Shown here: piece by piece, positions 35,397 to 46,249 of the stretch
How positions within the stretch are numbered: the first letter of the stretch is position 1
Layout of the letters: each line of letters begins with the position of its first letter
NCBI GenBank assembly: GCA_019426215.1
Contig: CM033406.1
Span: 1,007,001 to 1,071,000 of the forward strand
Origin: Buddleja alternifolia
Lineage: Eukaryota; Streptophyta; Magnoliopsida; Lamiales; Scrophulariaceae
Direction of reading: 5' to 3'
Length of the DNA stretch: 64,000 bases
The notes under the pieces: generated by a model
What the model was told of the DNA's origin: nothing
Database searches by the model: none
Seen by the model: only the letters and a program-made list of their open reading frames with translations
Program-made: the position numbers and the translations under genes

Positions 35397-36510
35397 AAGC
35401 CAACTCCATCATTACGAGATACAGGCATCTCAGGGAAAACCTTGAGGAGCTTGACAAAAAAATGGGACAGTTATCAGTTAACGCTGAGGTAGTTGGCCAT
35501 GTACAACGAGCTGATTAGGGCATTGTCCAGGAAACCCTTAAGGGAACGACATACGCCATGACTATGTTATGGAATGCACTACAAGAACCAATTTGAAAGG
35601 CATCATCTTCAGTGATGACTCGCGAATTAAGAGAGCAGGACTCTACATCTAGGTTTCGAGAACGGGGCTCTATACCCGGAGCAGTGGATTCATATACAAC
35701 CTGCACAAGTCCATTCTCAGATTCTGAGAAAAAGGAAACAATTGGACAATCAGAAGCTCACCCTTTTATTGTTTCAAGTCAACCCACCACCTCTGGGGTT
35801 AAAGAGAGAGAGATTCATCTTAGGCCACATACAGGCACTTCTAAGATTAATACTAACACAATTAATTTACATTGGCAGGGTTATCAGCGTTCTTGGGGTA
35901 AATTAATCTCAAGACAAGGAATAAATCCTAATAGAACCTTGGTAGAAATATCAGGGAAATATCCTAGGGTTTCATTGAAGGAAGGATCTAATCCAGAAGA
36001 GGTCGGAGAATGGTATGATTTTGGGGCAATAGCTTCAATATATACTATGTCACCAAGTTTTTCGGAGATATCCAAACTTCCGGATTGGATTACAGGGGCC
36101 GTGTATGATTCATGGCAAAATAACCCTCACCTCAAAAGAGGCAATATCCTGAAGTTGAAATTCATTTCAGCAGCTCCAGAATTACAGGAAAGGGGTCTCA
36201 CCCAGCATTTCATTTTATGAAATTACAGAGACCGGACATGACGGCCTATAACAGAATTCAGGTCGCAATAGAAGAAGCTCCTTTGGTCAGTATTATCAAT
36301 AAAGATGATATATCCTCCAGAAGAGCATGGAGAATGTGGGTCTGTCTTACAGAGATGGACAAAGTCAAATATCCATTCAAGATTTTCACAAATTTTGTGA
36401 ATGGGTCATTCCTGTTAAATTCCATGACAGGGAAAAGTACAGATTTCGCAGAGAAGGTCTTTGAACAAAAAAGGACAATCATCTGGGAAAATAAGTTACC
36501 AGCAATTTAA
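35384..36510 (+). pseudogene. Pararetrovirus last ORF, in the position of the transactivator/inclusion protein
   Basis: The ATG at 35384 overlaps the end of the RT frame by 13 bases. The frame runs to TGA 36218-36220 with stops at 35516-35518 and 35594-35596, and continues in another frame from ATG 36217 to 36510. I do not recognise a domain with confidence. By position it corresponds to the gene that in several caulimovirid genera encodes the translational transactivator/inclusion-body protein; that identity is an inference from gene order. Confidence 0.55.
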
Positions 36511-36910
36511 TCTACCTGGAAGAAGGCCTGCAACATGATGCATGTTGATCTTTGGCACAACCGGGAATGTTCAAGTTGTGAGTTCCAAGAAAAACCCTTA
36601 TTTGGTACAAAAATACGGGTTACCAAGACAAAACCCGAACCAGATAAAGATAAGGGAAAAGGAAGACATTTTACCCAAAGTGTTTTCACAAACCCAGGTA
36701 AAATCATGTAAAAGACAAAAGAGGTCTACATGATTAGGCGCACTACCTAAAAAGTCAGTCATGTAATTGATTAAAGGTAACAGCTGTAAATGGACAGGCG
36801 TAGCAGACACAGGGACCCACACGCACTAAAAAGGAATCTTGACAGCAAAGCAATGATGTCAAGAAAATTAGGCAAGTTTGGAGTTTGGTTTTGGAATCTG
36901 AAATCAAGTC

Positions 36911-36916
36911 TATAAG
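36911..36916 (+). promoter_or_regulatory. TATA element of the pararetroviral pregenomic RNA promoter
   Basis: TATAAG stands downstream of the last ORF and 221 bases upstream of the poly(A) signal, the expected layout for a caulimovirid pregenomic promoter in which the transcript start precedes the poly(A) signal. A TGACAGCAAAGCAATGATG stretch about 70 bases upstream may be an enhancer; this is by analogy only. Confidence 0.6.
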
Positions 36917-37131
36917 AAGGAAATTCTGAAGCAGATGGGAATATCAGAAAACTTCTCCAACTCTTTCATATACAAATATTCATAAGAAAATTTGTAATCT
37001 TTCTTCTGTAGTTTTAATACACGAGTATATGGAGATTTCCTCAATAGTAGTCCACTCATGAGAGGCTAAAAGGTTTTCTCCTCTAATAGCGGAGTAGAAT
37101 AATATTATGTAATTTCAATTTGTATTTCATC

Positions 37132-37137
37132 AATAAA
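37132..37137 (+). terminator. Pararetroviral poly(A) signal
   Basis: AATAAA about 190-200 bases after the expected transcription start, consistent with a terminally redundant pregenomic RNA. The following 230 bases look like viral leader and should lead into the PBS in a circular genome. Confidence 0.6.
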
Positions 37138-37370
37138 AGAAAAGGCTTTGTCCAACTTGTTGTCCAAAATTCTAGTTATGTTTACAGACTTGTATACCTT
37201 TTACGCCCAAAGGTAGGAAACGAAATTTGGCTGTGCTGTGTATCGCTGAAGGAGCTAAGGACTGCGAACCATCAGCTGCGGTTGAGTGGTTGGAATAGTC
37301 CGTAAAACCGAGAACTTGGAATACACGGCGATAAGGCGATCAAAAGAAGGTATAAATTTATGTGATGTTA

Positions 37371-37880
37371 TTTTTATTTCGGAAGCATGTTGGGCCAAAT
37401 CAATTGAAAAACTCCTTTTGTTAAATTTTCAAAAAATAGGGATTATTTTGGTTATAAAAATGATTTGGAGGCTGAATTGAGAAGAATTGAGAATAAGGGA
37501 TTAGTTTGAAATAAAGAAAAGTAAGTGAAGGATCATAGTGACACAATTTACCCAGAAAAGGGACCAAAGTGCCACTTTTATTAGATGGAGGACTAAAGTG
37601 ACACAAAACATATAGAAGAGGGACCATAAGAGCTATTTTCCCTTTATATTTACTCGTCGCATTCAATTTTTTAATGTGCTTGTGTATGAACATTTATATG
37701 AATCTTTACATTAAAAAAATTTCTTTTGGAACCTGCAAATACCAGGGCGCGTGCACATCACTAATAAAGTTAGAAAAAACAAATGCTACTGTTTTTCACA
37801 GTTGTTTGTTTTAAACTAAAATTTGATATTAGGAAATATTGAAGTGGACAAATCAAGCGATATATTGCATGCACTAAATT
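37371..37880. other. No gene recognised; right arm of the inverted repeat around the pararetrovirus
   Basis: 37480-37650 contains phrases such as GGACTAAAGTGACACA that are the complement of those at 29380-29520 (GTGTCACTTTAGTCC). The rest is AT-rich. TSD ACTAAATT of the next hAT element is at 37873-37880. Confidence 0.55.
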
Positions 37881-38366
37881 TAGGGATGATAATGAATTTG
37901 GGTCTAACGAGTACTGCTCCGGACCCGCCCCATTTGGGGATAGGGTATGAGTCCAAGAAAATGGGACCAGGACCGGGTATCAAAATTCAAGATCCGGTCG
38001 GGTCCGGGGTGGGTAGCTAGTCTAACCGATACCCGCCACGACCCGAACCCGGACCCGGACCCACCCTGGTTAATAAAATTATATTATATTTTAATTTTAT
38101 ATATATAATTATTATTAATATTTATTAGCATTTATAAATTGTATAAAAAAAAGTGCTATTTGCAATAGCAACTTACCTTACAACTTTAACTAGATTAAAA
38201 AAAAAAGTTAATTAATTAGAATCAAAAGTTTAAACTCAAAGCTCAATTCTCATTCTCCCCTTCAACAACAAACCCTCGTCCCTCACTTCACAAATTCACA
38301 ATTCTGAATTGACTTCAACAACAAAACTGAAAACTCACTCCGCAGCTGAAGGTTGTAAGGTCGGCC

Positions 38367-40554
38367 TGTTAGGATCGGTATGCCCCCACAAGCGATGCCG
38401 GCGCAACGGAAGAAATAAAGTATATATAAAGCACATATATATCGGCATCTCAAGCTAGGGGGTCAAAGTAATGCACAACAAAAACTAATACGAGTAAAGG
38501 GGTTTTAAACCGATTACAAGATTTGAGGTTTTATTAAAGTGAGGGTGTAAAACCACAACACAAGGAAAACCACACCAAAAACTTTGGCTCTCATTTTTGA
38601 ATCCTCACCTCAACATGGAGGGGTTCGAATCAAACCACCACGAGCTCCTAAAGAAAGAAGCCTCTACAAGGACACACCTCAAGAAAGTTCATACCTTAAG
38701 CAAAAGATTGGCTAGATATATGCTCTAAGGAAATGGAGTCTATGTAGTGAAAGGTGGAAGACAAGAAGAGTTACTAAAAGAAATATCTATGGAAGATAAT
38801 CTTTTACAACTAATCTTCAAGAAGAAGTTCTATAGAAGAAAGTCTTCAAGAATCACAAGAGAAGCTAAAAAAATCTAGAGATGAAGAACTAAGCTCTAAG
38901 CTTTTTTTTTCTTTTTAAGTTTTCATCAAATTTTAAATGAGAGCAAGAACACCTCCTTTTATAGCAACCAATTTTCGGCCATATGGTGTTAGGTGGAGTA
39001 GAAGACTTGTTTTTCTTCACCTACCACCTCATTCTCACCTACCATTCCATTCTCAACTACCACCACATGTGTAAGAGAATATTTTTCATTTTCTTCTTCA
39101 TTTAAAAAATATTACAAGTCAAACTTTGACTAGCTTTGAATTTCACTCTTGTGACTTCATTTAATTAAGTCCAACTTAATTAAAATGACTCTCAAGTCTT
39201 CCAAGACTTGTTAATTAAATAATCTTCATGATTAATTAACAGTAAAATTAGTAGCTTAAATATATTCCCGGATAATAATAATTTCCGTTAATGATTAATC
39301 TCCAAGATTAATTAATAGAAAAATTATTTTCCCAAGCCTACTAATTAAAATGTCTTCCACTTAATTAATTAATCTCATTAATCAATTTCACTTTAATCCT
39401 AAACCGGATTAATATTCACATAGCAATTGAACTTTCTTGAGTAAGTGTGTAACCCCATTATATTGTAGGTTCGTTCATGTACTAGTAGTAGGAACACAAC
39501 CCCGTTGTGCCTTTGCAATTTTCATTGCCAGATTTAATTACTCCAAGTATTTTAATCCGACCAAGAATTAATTACCGATTAATTCATGGTTCCTACAAAT
39601 CAAGGTTAGTACTAGCCACGCGCCAAGAAGACCTAGCCATGAACGATTATTAGGTGACCTTTCCGCATTACGATTTTCGCATAAGTAAAATCCTTCCATC
39701 AAATATCCCGATCGAATCTAGGACTTGGATGTCAGTCGAAATCCCAGTAACTCGATTCTATGTATATCGATCTAAGTGACATTGACCAATTTATCAATCA
39801 AGCGAGGAAACACTGCTCCTCCTTATTGATACTACTCCGGTCGGAGGTTCCCATGGTCAATACACTGTGAAGTACATAGGATATGCGCTGATGCTAATGA
39901 TTAGTGACAGATTCTTTCTTGGCACTCACGCGCCTCCGTACATAACCAGACTGGACCCAATATGCCCCACTTTATGACTCACCTGGAATCGTGTGACAAA
40001 TCTAAGTACAGTGGGCGATGCACGAGACGACCAATGGTGCCTCAAGTCATGAGGACCAATCTTATGCCTACGTAACCGAGGAGATTCCAAATTCGACATT
40101 GACTCCAATATGGAATCTCGGCGGGGTTGTTCAGTTTACTCGATCCCAATGAGAACCCACATACATGCACTGATGTACACCGTATCAGTATCCATGGAAT
40201 AGGATACACTCTCCAAGAGTGTGCATTGTACTTGCAAGTCTTTACGAGTCATTGATATCCCTATCTCAATGATTCTATGACTTGGAACAGCTTTAAGACC
40301 ACAACCTTAGAGACGTATTGCATGATTGGCATCCCCGATACCAAACACATCTCATAGGTTAAGAGTGATCTAGGGGACTTTATCTAATTGCATAGAATGA
40401 TGAGATAAAGAAGAAAATGCCATTTATTAAATTACTTGACAAGATACAATATAAGACTGTTTTATTAAATTACTTGACAAGATACAATATAAGACTGTTT
40501 AAAGAGTCGGCTACTATGCCCTACAAATGGCGCACCGGGCACCTAACTCTTTCA
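38367..40554 (-). repeat. 3' LTR of the minus-strand copia
   Basis: TGTTAGGATC to CTCTTTCA as read on the plus strand, 2,188 bp. It is followed by ATCTCCCACTTGCC, the complement of the polypurine tract. A GACTGTTT... ATTAAATTACTTGACAAG duplication near 40430-40500 is shared by both LTRs. Confidence 0.93.
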
Positions 40555-40568
40555 ATCTCCCACTTGCC

Positions 40569-43500
40569 CTAGAGCCAATTGCCCATGCATTTCAGGCCCA
40601 TCTTCTCAAGATGTCCCTCCAATACTCTTTGGCCCAAGGGTTTGGTAAAGGGGTCTGCTATGTTATTTGCCGAGTCCACACGTTCCACTTGAACGTTGCC
40701 TCTACGAACGATCTCTCTGATCAGATGGTATCGCCTTTCTATGTGTTTGGACCTCTGATGAGACCTTGGCTCTTTTGACTGTGAAATAGCCCCATTGTTA
40801 TCACAGTACAATCGTACGGGATCAACAATAGATGGAACAACACCCAACTCTTGGATGAAGTTCCTTATCCAAACAGCTTCTTTTGTAGCCGCCCAGGCTA
40901 CAATGTACTCAGCCTCTGTGGAGGAGTCAGCAATAGTTTCCTGTTTAGAACACTTCCAGCTGACCGCTCCACCATTGAGTACAAAGACAAATCCCAAGAT
41001 AGATTTGAAATCATCCACATCAGATTGGAAGCTAGAATCTGTATAGCCTTCCAATTTTAATTCTCCTCCACCGTAGACTAGGAAGGCATCCTTAGTTCTT
41101 CTTAAGTACTTAAGGACTGCCTTTACGGCTTTCCAGTGCTCTTCGCCTGGATTGGCTTGATATCGGCTTATTGCACTAAGTGCATAAGCCACATCAGGCC
41201 GTGTACATAGCATAGCATACATAGCATAGCATACATAATACTCCCTATAGTAGAGGCATATAGTATGTGAGACATCTTGTCCTTTTCCTCCGGTGTCTGA
41301 GGGGACATAGACTTGGAAAGAGAAATACCATGTCTCATAGGCACCAGTCCTCTCTTGGACTGATCCATTTTGAATCACTTCAAAACTCTATCTATGTACG
41401 CAGATTGGGAGAGTCCCAGCATTCTACTGGATCTATCTCGATGAATCTTCATTCCGAGAATGTAGGATGCCTCTCCCATATCCTTCATTGAGAATTGTGT
41501 GGATAACCACGCTTTCGTTTCTTGCAACATTCCTATGTTGTTTCCAAACAATAGAATGTCATCAACGTAAAGCACCAAAAATGTTATCGCGCTCCCACTA
41601 GCCCTTTTGTACACACATGCTTCATCAGCATTTTGAAGAAAACCATATGTTTGTACAGTATCATCAAAACACTTGTTCCAGCTTCGGGAAGCCTGTTTGA
41701 GTCCATAAATGGATCTCTGAAGTTTGCACACCTTGTGCTCACTTCCTATGGATGCGAAGCCCTCGGGCTGCTCCATGTAAAGCTCTTCCTCTATTTTACC
41801 TTTGAGGAAAGCAGTCTTCACATCCATCTGCCATATTTCATAGTCTAAATATGCAGCTATGGCTAGAAGTATCCGAATGGATTTGACCATCGCCACTGGT
41901 GAAAAGGTTTCATCATAGTCAATTCCTTGCCTCTGAGTGTAACCTTTTGCCACGAGACGTGTCTTGTAGGTGACTACTTCTCCATCTGCTCCAAGCTTTC
42001 ACTTATAGATCCACTTGCAGCCTACGAGTTTAGACCCGTCAGGTGGATCTACCAAGGTCCAAACCTTGTTGGAGTGCATGGAGTCCATCTCGGATTACAT
42101 GGCTTCTAACCATTTTCCCGAATCGACGTCCAACGTCGCTTCCCCATATGTTCTTGGATCAAGGGAATTACCATCCTCGTTGCTATCAAGCAAGAAACCA
42201 TACCTCTCAGGTTGTTTCGGAATCCTTTCGGATCTTCGAGGATGTTGTGTACTTGCTACTACTTCTGGTTGTGCATCTGTGGTATCAGGTGAACCCTTTT
42301 GTGGTTCTTGAGTTTCCTCAAGTTCTGCAACCTCGCCATTTCTATCCAATAGAAATTCCTTCTCTAAGAAGGTAGCGTTCCTTGAAACAAACACTTTATG
42401 TTCCGATGGGTTGTAGAAATAATATCCATAGGATTCCTTTGGATATCCCACAAACTTACATAAGGAGGATCTTGCATCCAACTTATCGCCCACTAGTTGC
42501 TTGACATAAGCCGAGCAACCCCATACCCTTAGGTATTTATAAGTGGGTGGTTTACCAAACCACATTTCATATGGCACCTTGGAGACACTCTTTGACGGTA
42601 CTCTATTTAATAGATGTGTCGCAGATTCTAGGGCATATCCCCAGAAGGAAAGAGGAAGTCCAGTGAAACTCATCATGGATCGAACCATGTCCATCAAGGT
42701 CCGATTCCTTCGCTCGCTTACCCCATTAAGTTGGGGAGTACCGGGCGGAGTCCACTGAGAGACAATCCCATTGTCTTTTAGATAATCAAGGAATTCACGG
42801 GACAAGTATTCGCCCCCTCGATCCGATCGAAGAGCTTTGATACTTCTTCCCGTTTGCTTCTCTACTTCATGTCTAAACTCCTTGAACCTCTCAAAGGCTT
42901 CAGACTTGTATCTCATAAGATACACGTAACCATACCTCGAGAAGTCGTCGGTGAAGGTTATGAAGTAAGAATGGTTCCCTTTAGTGCTTACATTAAGCGG
43001 ATCACATACATCCGTATGGACCAAGTCCAAAAGGTTAGTAGCTCGCTCCATTTGCCCGGCAAATGGTGACTTGGTCATCTTATCCTTTAGACAAGATTCA
43101 CAAGTTGGCATATCTAGCATTTCCCGAAGGTCAAGCTTATCCGCCATCTTATGAATTCTATATTTAGAGATATGGCCTAGTCTAGCATGCCACAGGTTTG
43201 TATCATTTTGATTATCTAACTTTCTCTTACTAGTATGTTCCTCATGTTGAGATAATAAGATTGGAGTATCGGGGAGAACCGTGTATAAGCCATGAGACAA
43301 CTTTGATTCCAATATTAAAGAAGAACCATAAAACATGGAGCAAGCTCCATTTTTGATAACAAAACTATAACCTTCCTTGTCCAACAAGGGTACAGAAATG
43401 ATGTTCTTAATTAATTGAGGAATGTAAAATACATTGTTCAAAATAACACGGTTTTTGTTGGGAAAAGATAAGTAGATAGTTCCTACGGCCGTGGCAGCAA

Positions 43501-44494
43501 CCCGTGCTCCATTCCCAAACCGCATGGTCATCTCCCCTCTACTTATCTGTTTGCTTCTTGCCATCACCTACAAATCATTGCAAAGGTGAACTCCACATCC
43601 GGTGTCCAACACCCAAGAAGCATCATTAACTGATAAGTTAACTTCAACATAAAACATACCATTCATTGGTTCAGTGCAATTACGCTTCCAATGTCCCTTT
43701 TTACCACAATTGAAGCACGCATCATGATCGGTACCCTTAGCCTTTTTTTCACCACCTTTGCCTTTCAACTGTTTTTTCTTGTTGTTGTTCTTCTTCCCCT
43801 TATTCTTATTGGCCTTACGGCCCTTAGAACGGGATGAGGAACCAACAAGCAGTACCGGCTTATCTTTCTTGATGGTAGCATCTGCACTCTTCAACATGTT
43901 CAACAACTCGGGTAATGAAGCCTCAAGTTGATTCATGTTGTAGTTGATGACAAATTGGTCAAACGACTTCGGAAGGGACTGTAGCACGAGGTCAACAAAA
44001 AGCTCAGTCTCAAATTTTACGCCAAGATCAGAAAGCTTATTAATAAGACTGATCATACGTAAAACATGATTATCGACCGAAGATCCCTCATGCAGACGAG
44101 CACGGAATAGCTCTTTAGAGATTGCGAATCTCTCCCTCCTAGTTCGAGTGCCATAGAGCTCCTCGAGACTTTTGATAATATCCTTGGAGATGGTCACATG
44201 CTCAAATTGCTTTTGAAGCTCATTAGTCATAGAAGCCATCATGATACATCTCACTTGGATATTATCATTAGTCCACTTATCAAAAGCGGCACGTTCATCA
44301 TCAGTGCTTGTGCGAGTTACGCGAGGCAAAGGCGTATCTAATACGCTATCCTTGCGCTCACTTTGAAGCACAATTTTAAGGTTTCGATACCAATCGGCGT
44401 AGTTGGGACCGACAAGTCTATTTGAATCTAAGATTGTTGAAAGTGGATTTTTGGCCATTTTGTTAACTACAAAATAAATAGCGAGGCAAAACAA
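40569..44494 (-). pseudogene. Ty1/copia gag-pol polyprotein with five lesions
   Basis: Reading leftwards from 44494: gag (308 aa) with zinc knuckle C-x2-C-x4-H-x4-C at about 43685-43725; protease L-D-T-G-C; gag-pre-integrase H-A-R-L-G-H; integrase T-D, T-D-D and R-G-G-E-Y; RT Y-V-D-D (about 41560); RNase H E-G-Y-T-D-S, S-S-T-E-A-E-Y and L-Y-C-D-N-N. Gag to RT lie in one frame, cut by TAG 43568-43570, TAA 42095-42097, TGA 41999-42001 and TGA 41375-41377. A 14-bp tandem duplication at 41205-41232 then shifts the frame so that RNase H is read in another. All domains are otherwise well preserved. Confidence 0.95.
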
Positions 44495-46236
44495 TTAGCA
44501 TTCAATATGTATCTTGTCCACATATAATTCGATCTTTAATCGTACGTGTCTCCCACTATTTTATCAAATTCCATAACCCTCTTATAAGGATATTCGAGGA
44601 GATATGCGGGTCTCCCTAGTGGGCTCGAGATCTATAAGCGACTCTTCATATGCCCCGAGAACACGAGCCCATATGATAAATCCGTATGGTAGGCTTACCG
44701 GCCTTCTATATCGACATATAGTTCTCAAGATATTTTGCCTCGTCTTTCCCATATACCCCGAGAACACGAGCCCATATGGTAGTAAGCGTTAAGTCAAGCC
44801 CATCAAATATTCATGGTCAATCGACCGGACTAGTGTGCCCCACGACTCATGGACGACAACTAGACAAATCGATCCCACGAGCATCTCTATGCTTAGTGGT
44901 GGTCACAGCCTAATCCACTTGACGCCACCCCACGATTCATGGACGGCGGGCTAAGCTTCATGGCATTTCACATGCTACCACTTATGATGGAAGGCGTGGA
45001 CAATAGAACTTCATTCAATTTCCACATAAACTTAATATTTCTTGGATTTACTTGAAACAAATCAAGCGAGGGGTTTCAACATGCAAGGTCTCATCAAGAT
45101 AAGGATTCTCTTTAATTATGTGATCATGCAATCCATGTAGCATATAAGAAAACATAATATAAGACATCCACAAAGCGGTAAACAAATATGGATGATTGTG
45201 GGTCCCTAAGCGACCCACCCAAGCCACCGGTGAATCTAAGGCAATCTAGGGTACTAAATTAAAATAGGCCCTATCTATTACATAAGCTTCCAACGGCATA
45301 CATAATCTTCAATAATGGTCCATCATCTTCGTCTCCATCTTCGATTACAATAAAATGAAAAAGAAAGTGCGAAAATAAAATATACAACCAAATTGAAATA
45401 GAGGCCAATAATAATTACAACCCAATTGAATAATCTAAGGCTCGACCCACAATCCATCCATTATGCAAATCAACCATCAAGAGTATGAAGATGACATGCA
45501 AAGCATTAATTAATCATAAGCCCATCACATAGTTGAAACAATCATAACTTTGGTATTTATACGTTTTGAGGAAAAACCGAGTTTTTCTAGTTTTCAAAAA
45601 TTCCAAACTTTTAAATAACTCAAAAACGCATGGAAGTTGATTCCAAAATCAAGAAATGGGCCAAAGGTAGGAGTCCTTGAAGGTCCGGGTCGTGTGTACC
45701 ACACCACGTCAAGATGGTCCAACCATCAAGCACATGGTGTGCATACGCAAACCCGTGTACGCTGCCCGGCAACGCACCGTGCGCCGCCGAGCAGCGCACA
45801 CACTGTCCAGCAGCTGCTGGACAGTTTCTCGACCATGGTCGAGACCACCAAGGGGTGGAATCGGCCATGGTCAGCCCCGTCTTGACCCCCGCTAAGTTTC
45901 CTTTGACGGTTGGCAATGATTCGCGATATTGAGTCCTACTAAATGAGCACACCCTTATGCGCACAAAGCCTTCGGCCGGGTGCGCACAAAGTCTCGTAGC
46001 TTGGGTTCAATATCAACGGTCCTCGCCCGGGTTTCGACCTTCCCTTTTAGTGTCTCTTAATTTTCAATCGTTTCAAAAAAAAAAAAACAAAATCTCCAAG
46101 ATTTTAAGAAAAACGAAGACAAATCCCAAGCTATTATTAAATCAACAAATGTAACATATAGATTTAAGCAACCGGTTAAAATACTACATGAAACGGAAAG
46201 CAAAAACATGCAAAGTTTTTAATGTGCATAACCCGG
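44495..46236 (-). other. Untranslated leader of the minus-strand copia
   Basis: About 1.7 kb between PBS and gag without a coding domain. It holds a direct repeat (CCCCGAGAACACGAGCCCAT at about 44654 and 44756) and a second one containing CCCCACGA(C/T)TCATGGACG (about 44838 and 44929), and a GC-rich, partly palindromic patch near 45750-45890. Overlapping open frames in that patch are not genes. Confidence 0.6.
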
Positions 46237-46248
46237 GCTCTGATACCA
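46237..46248 (-). other. Primer binding site of the minus-strand copia
   Basis: GCTCTGATACCA on the plus strand, complement of the initiator-Met tRNA primer site, one base from the 5' LTR that starts at 46250. Confidence 0.92.
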
Positions 46249-46249
46249 C

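Larger units (their letters stand above)
29600..37370 (+). mobile_element. Endogenous pararetrovirus (caulimovirid), near full length, defective
   Basis: About 7.8 kb, the size of a complete caulimovirid genome. In order: Met-tRNA PBS (29618), two small ORFs, coat protein with zinc knuckle, a small ORF, a 30K-type movement protein, aspartic protease, RT and RNase H, a further ORF, then a TATA element and poly(A) signal. There are no LTRs and no integrase, which separates it from retrotransposons. The order coat protein, movement protein, RT and last ORF fits solendovirus- or cavemovirus-like members better than caulimoviruses, where the movement protein comes first; the genus call is tentative. 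Many stops and frameshifts break every large ORF, so it is an inactive fossil. Confidence 0.9.

Noticed and set aside
35384..36510. Confident naming of the last viral ORF as transactivator
   Set aside because: No motif was recognised; only gene order supports it, so the call is kept positional.
45680..45935. Several overlapping GC-rich frames in the copia leader
   Set aside because: They overlap in all frames on both strands in a partly palindromic patch and carry no domain.
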